Positions 61,420 through 64,000 of a stretch of DNA of 64,000 bases are shown piece by piece. The position numbers and the translations under genes are program-made. Below the pieces are notes generated by a model. The model was given only the letters and a program-made list of their open reading frames with translations. It ran no database searches and had not been told where the DNA came from. This DNA is from Rhizobium ecuadorense (GTDB lineage Bacteria > Pseudomonadota > Alphaproteobacteria > Rhizobiales > Rhizobiaceae). The stretch covers positions 166,163 through 230,162 of the forward strand of contig NZ_LFIO01001075.1 in NCBI RefSeq assembly GCF_001187535.1, given 5' to 3'. Within the stretch, counting starts at the first letter, position 1. Each line of letters opens with the position of its first letter.

Positions 61420-62130
61420 ATGAAATCCGCCGCCAAGGCTATGCAGGCCGAAGACTCCGCCGAAACCGGCGCGCAACAGATCCGCGACGCCATTCGCGAG
61501 GCGATCGTCGAGCGCCGGCTTTCACCCGGCACCAAGCTTTCCGAAAGCGATGTCGGCAATCTCTTCAACGTCAGCCGCACGCTCGCCCGCGCCGCCCTGC
61601 AGGCGCTCTCCTATGAGGGCCTCGTCAGCGTCGAGAAGAACCGCGGCGCCTTCGTCGCCTATCCCTCGCCGGAGGAGGCCCGCCAGATCTTTTCCGCCCG
61701 CCGCCTGGTCGAACCCGGCATATTGCGTGAGGCGGCGGCGCGGATCACCGCGGATGATATCAGCCAGCTGAAACAGCTGTTGCTGGAGGAAGGGCGGCTG
61801 ATGAGCGAACGCGGCCAGACGGCGCGCCGCGCCGAGATCAAGGCGTCGGGCGATTTCCACCTGATGCTGGCGGAGATCTCAGGCAATGCAATCATGCAGC
61901 GCTTCATGGAAGAGCTCGTTGCCCGCTCCTCCCTGGTGATTGCCCTTTACGGCCAATCCACCGCATCGAGCTGCGGCCATTCCGAACATGGCGAGATCAT
62001 CTCGGCGATCGAAAGCAGCGACCTCGACCGCGCCTGCCGGCTGATGCTGCATCACATCGCCCATATCGAGACCGATCTCGACCTGCGCGAGCGCAAGAGC
62101 CTCGGCCTCAAGGAAGCCTTCGAGCTTTAA
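61420..62130 (+). CDS. GntR family regulator, FCD (FadR-like) domain
   Basis: A 236-residue regulator: winged helix (about residues 15-85, GTKLSESDVGNLFNVSRTLARAALQALSYEGLV) and an FCD ligand domain (about 95-225) with metal-ligand-like Asp/His residues (ASGDFHLMLAEISGN, EHGEIISAIESSD). Divergent from the ABC/racemase operon, so it is the likely local regulator. AGGGA precedes the ATG at 61420. Confidence 0.87.
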   Translation: MKSAAKAMQAEDSAETGAQQIRDAIREAIVERRLSPGTKLSESDVGNLFNVSRTLARAALQALSYEGLVSVEKNRGAFVAYPSPEEARQIFSARRLVEPGILREAAARITADDISQLKQLLLEEGRLMSERGQTARRAEIKASGDFHLMLAEISGNAIMQRFMEELVARSSLVIALYGQSTASSCGHSEHGEIISAIESSDLDRACRLMLHHIAHIETDLDLRERKSLGLKEAFEL

Positions 62131-62172
62131 GAAGCAGGAGACGTCGGACGCGCGTCCGCGGTGTTCCGAACC

Positions 62173-62586
62173 CTACCAGGGCGTCCGCTTGGGCAGCATC
62201 TCAAGGGCCGCGAAAATATCCTCCGCGGGCCTCGGCTCGCTCGAGCGCAGTTTCACGGTTCCGTCGCGCCCGATCAGGATCAGCCCGAACTCACCGGATG
62301 GCGGCCCCTGCAGCCGCTCTCTGACATCGTCGGCATCGAGTTCGGAGCCGTCGTCGAGCAGCGAGAAAGCGCCGCCGCCGGCGATGATGAAAACCTCGAT
62401 GTCTTCCTCGATGAGACGCATATGCGCGTTCCGCAGCCATTCGTCCTGGATGACGGCACGGTCGTCCTGCGCATCGGCAAAGATGATCAGCACCCGCTTC
62501 CTGTCGCGAAATTGCTCGAGCGATTGCGGAAGTTCCGGCTCACGCCGCGGCGTGCCGATGATTTCTTGAACGATGGATTTCAGCAT
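62173..62586 (-). CDS. DUF4174 domain protein
   Basis: A 137-residue protein with a DUF4174 core (FRDRKRVLIIFADAQDDRAV, FGLILIGRDGTVKLRSSEP), a thioredoxin-like alpha/beta fold without an obvious redox Cys pair. No signal peptide visible. Function unknown. The ATG at 62586 has GAGGA nine bases upstream; the ATG at 62595 abuts that site. Confidence 0.75.
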   Translation of the reverse strand: MLKSIVQEIIGTPRREPELPQSLEQFRDRKRVLIIFADAQDDRAVIQDEWLRNAHMRLIEEDIEVFIIAGGGAFSLLDDGSELDADDVRERLQGPPSGEFGLILIGRDGTVKLRSSEPRPAEDIFAALEMLPKRTPW

Positions 62587-62663
62587 GGTGCTCATTCCTC
62601 ACCCGCACTGGCGGCGGGCATGCCAGTAAACGGCTGGCAAGGGGCGAGGTTCCGCCGGAAAGC

Positions 62664-62699
62664 GGAAAAGGATCGCAGCCAGGGCCGCGATCCTTTTCC
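62664..62699 (-). terminator. Terminator of the 62702 gene
   Basis: Thirteen-base stem GGAAAAGGATCGC/GCGATCCTTTTCC with a ten-base loop, two bases after the hypothetical gene's stop on the minus strand. Confidence 0.8.
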
Positions 62700-62701
62700 C
62701 G

Positions 62702-63085
62702 TCAGTCGCGGCTCTGGTCTTCTGCTGCGTGAGCCGAAACGGCGACGAGATCGACCGTGCCGTTGGCAAGAAGGCGCTTGCGCACCAGCACGCGCATGAC
62801 GCGCGCCGCCGTCGAGAAGGTCATCTGGTCGAGCGGGCCTTCGCCCTCCCACGGCTTGGTCAGCCGCTCGGTGACAGCGCCGACGATGTTCATCGGCACG
62901 ATGTCGGTGCATTCGCGCATGGCTTCGAAAACGAAGCCGATGGGGACGACCCGTCCTTCGTAGGTCACGATCGGTTCGGTCAATTCGCTGTCCCATTCCT
63001 CGAAGGCATAAAGCGCTTCGCGAAACAGCTGCTGGAGGGTAAACGGCGCGTGGCCGTCATGAAGTGGCGGCAGGGCATTCATCAT
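62702..63085 (-). CDS. Conserved hypothetical protein
   Basis: A 127-residue protein, soluble and acidic in the middle (EEWDSELTEPIVTYEG), with no motif I recognise and no signal peptide. The ATG at 63085 has AGGAG six bases upstream and an adjacent ATG. It has its own terminator. Function unknown; next to DUF4174, DUF2934 and another small unknown gene. Confidence 0.7.
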   Translation of the reverse strand: MMNALPPLHDGHAPFTLQQLFREALYAFEEWDSELTEPIVTYEGRVVPIGFVFEAMRECTDIVPMNIVGAVTERLTKPWEGEGPLDQMTFSTAARVMRVLVRKRLLANGTVDLVAVSAHAAEDQSRD

Positions 63086-63434
63086 GTCTGTCTCCTCTTG
63101 ATGGGTTGAAGCCAAAGTCCTCCGGTATCGGTCGCGCCAACGCGGGAACGGAGCGTTTTGCTGCCCCTGCGAACCGATTAACACGATTGATTCTATAGAC
63201 TAACGCGCCGGGGTAAAGCCCATTTATCCGCCCTCGCGGAAGCCAATTCCATAACGCGCTGATTTTCTTGCGTCTTTTAGGCGAAATTTTCCAACCAGCA
63301 GCCGTTCGTGAAATTCCATGCCACAGCCTCTGGACCGCCCTGCAGTGGCGAAAAAACCCTGAAAAATCACGGAACTTTTGCCGCTGTAATCTGTTTTGTT
63401 CTCACACTTCGAAAAACAGTCTGGGGAATCACCA

Positions 63435-63677
63435 ATGACGCAAATCCGTGAATCGGAGCGCCGAAGCAGGGTCGTGCGCGGCCGCCCTTACAGCCTTGAC
63501 GAATTCGCTTCCAAATACGGCCTGGGCGGCGAGCAGGCCGAAAGCCTGTTCACCCGTTTCGGGCCCTCCTCGATCGAACTCGACCTGCTGATGGCCGCCA
63601 AGCGCCGCCTGCCCGTTCGCCACGACAGACCGCTTCCGCAGGAAAGACCGCTTCCGCAGGACAGAATTGCCGAATAA
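63435..63677 (+). CDS. Small basic hypothetical protein with tandem RPLPQ tail
   Basis: An 80-residue, Arg-rich protein. Residues about 15-55 (GRPYSLDEFASKYGLGGEQAESLFTRFGP) could form a short helix-turn-helix-like helical domain. The C-terminus carries an 18-bp tandem repeat giving RPLPQE-RPLPQD. GGGGA precedes the ATG at 63435. Function unknown. Confidence 0.65.
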   Translation: MTQIRESERRSRVVRGRPYSLDEFASKYGLGGEQAESLFTRFGPSSIELDLLMAAKRRLPVRHDRPLPQERPLPQDRIAE

Positions 63678-63702
63678 CACCTTTCACACATGGAATGGAT
63701 AG

Positions 63703-63942
63703 ATGAGCGACAGACGCCACGAATGGATCAGCAAAAGGGCCTACGCGATCTGGGAAGAACAGGGCCGTCCAGACGGACGCGATGACGATCACTGGCGCCA
63801 GGCGGTTGCCGAACGCAATGCACTGGAACGCACGAAGGCCTCCATCGACGGCCGCGAGGTCCTGGTGAAATTTCGCCCGAAGCAGCCGAAGCCCGAAATA
63901 CTGCGCGAGGACTGGATCAACCCGTCGACCAAGGTTGGCTGA
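63703..63942 (+). CDS. DUF2934 domain protein
   Basis: A 79-residue small protein with the DUF2934 signature (RAYAIWEEQGRPDGRDDDHWRQA). The family is common in alphaproteobacteria and its role is unknown. It follows the 63435 gene by 25 bp and may be co-transcribed. Confidence 0.82.
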   Translation: MSDRRHEWISKRAYAIWEEQGRPDGRDDDHWRQAVAERNALERTKASIDGREVLVKFRPKQPKPEILREDWINPSTKVG

Positions 63943-64000
63943 TCTTGACCTGCCACTGAACTTTCATCCAGCGGCGATTAGAGCCCCGGCGGTTTTGAAT

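Overview
The window looks like chromosomal DNA of a fast-growing rhizobium (Rhizobium etli/leguminosarum group). The basis is high GC with strong GC-third-position codon bias, btaA-btaB betaine-lipid genes, PPi-dependent phosphofructokinase, many ABC solute-uptake operons, and mosaic palindromic intergenic repeats of the RIME type. I see no rRNA, tRNA, insertion sequence, prophage or CRISPR array. The sequence opens inside pfp and closes just after a DUF2934 gene.

Region by region. 1-9.2 kb: 3' end of pfp, a LysE exporter, several envelope proteins (SLT-domain lipoprotein, beta-lactamase-fold serine hydrolase, GH25 lipoprotein, MltB-type transglycosylase), the btaA-btaB operon and a DMT exporter. 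A 25-codon membrane micro-ORF with a strong ribosome site lies at 9470. 9.6-14.3 kb: metF, read after an ArsR-methyltransferase fusion regulator, then ettA and an RNase T2. 14.4-22.6 kb: an alpha/beta hydrolase, a second DMT transporter, a translationally coupled CoA-transferase/TPP-enzyme pair, RidA, a DUF442 protein, a DUF4432 protein and an L,D-transpeptidase. 22.8-25.4 kb: a sulfonate/taurine/nitrate-type ABC operon, followed by an orphan ParA.

26.4-33.2 kb (minus strand): a catabolic operon reading N-formylglutamate amidohydrolase, amino-acid permease, glutamine-synthetase-like ligase, aldehyde dehydrogenase, iron alcohol dehydrogenase. A divergent RpiR regulator and an Fe3+/polyamine/thiamine-type ABC operon (33.3-38.3 kb) follow. 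38.4-40 kb: a proline-racemase-family enzyme with a Ser/Cys active-site pair, sitting between the ABC ATPase gene and a diverged second copy of that gene's 3' end and terminator. 40.4-47.9 kb: a sugar ABC operon with a Gfo/Idh oxidoreductase, divergent from a sugar kinase and GntR/UTRA regulator. 47.9-48.5 kb: a PIN/Phd toxin-antitoxin pair. 48.7-53.9 kb: metH, divergent from an AGE-family sugar isomerase. 54-62.1 kb: a DUF2799 lipoprotein and a large ABC operon carrying a hydantoin/allantoin-racemase-like enzyme and a flavin reductase, with a divergent FCD-GntR regulator. 62.2-63.9 kb: small proteins of unknown function.

Three patterns cross gene boundaries. (1) A palindrome (ATAAAGATATCTTTAT core) lies immediately upstream of both the ArsR-methyltransferase/metF unit and metH, 41 kb apart, which points to one SAH/SAM-responsive methionine regulon. 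(2) All four ABC operons carry a stable hairpin or palindromic repeat in the gap just after the binding-protein gene. (3) FCD-GntR-like operators of closely similar sequence lie upstream of the proline-racemase-family gene and the 60-kb ABC operon.
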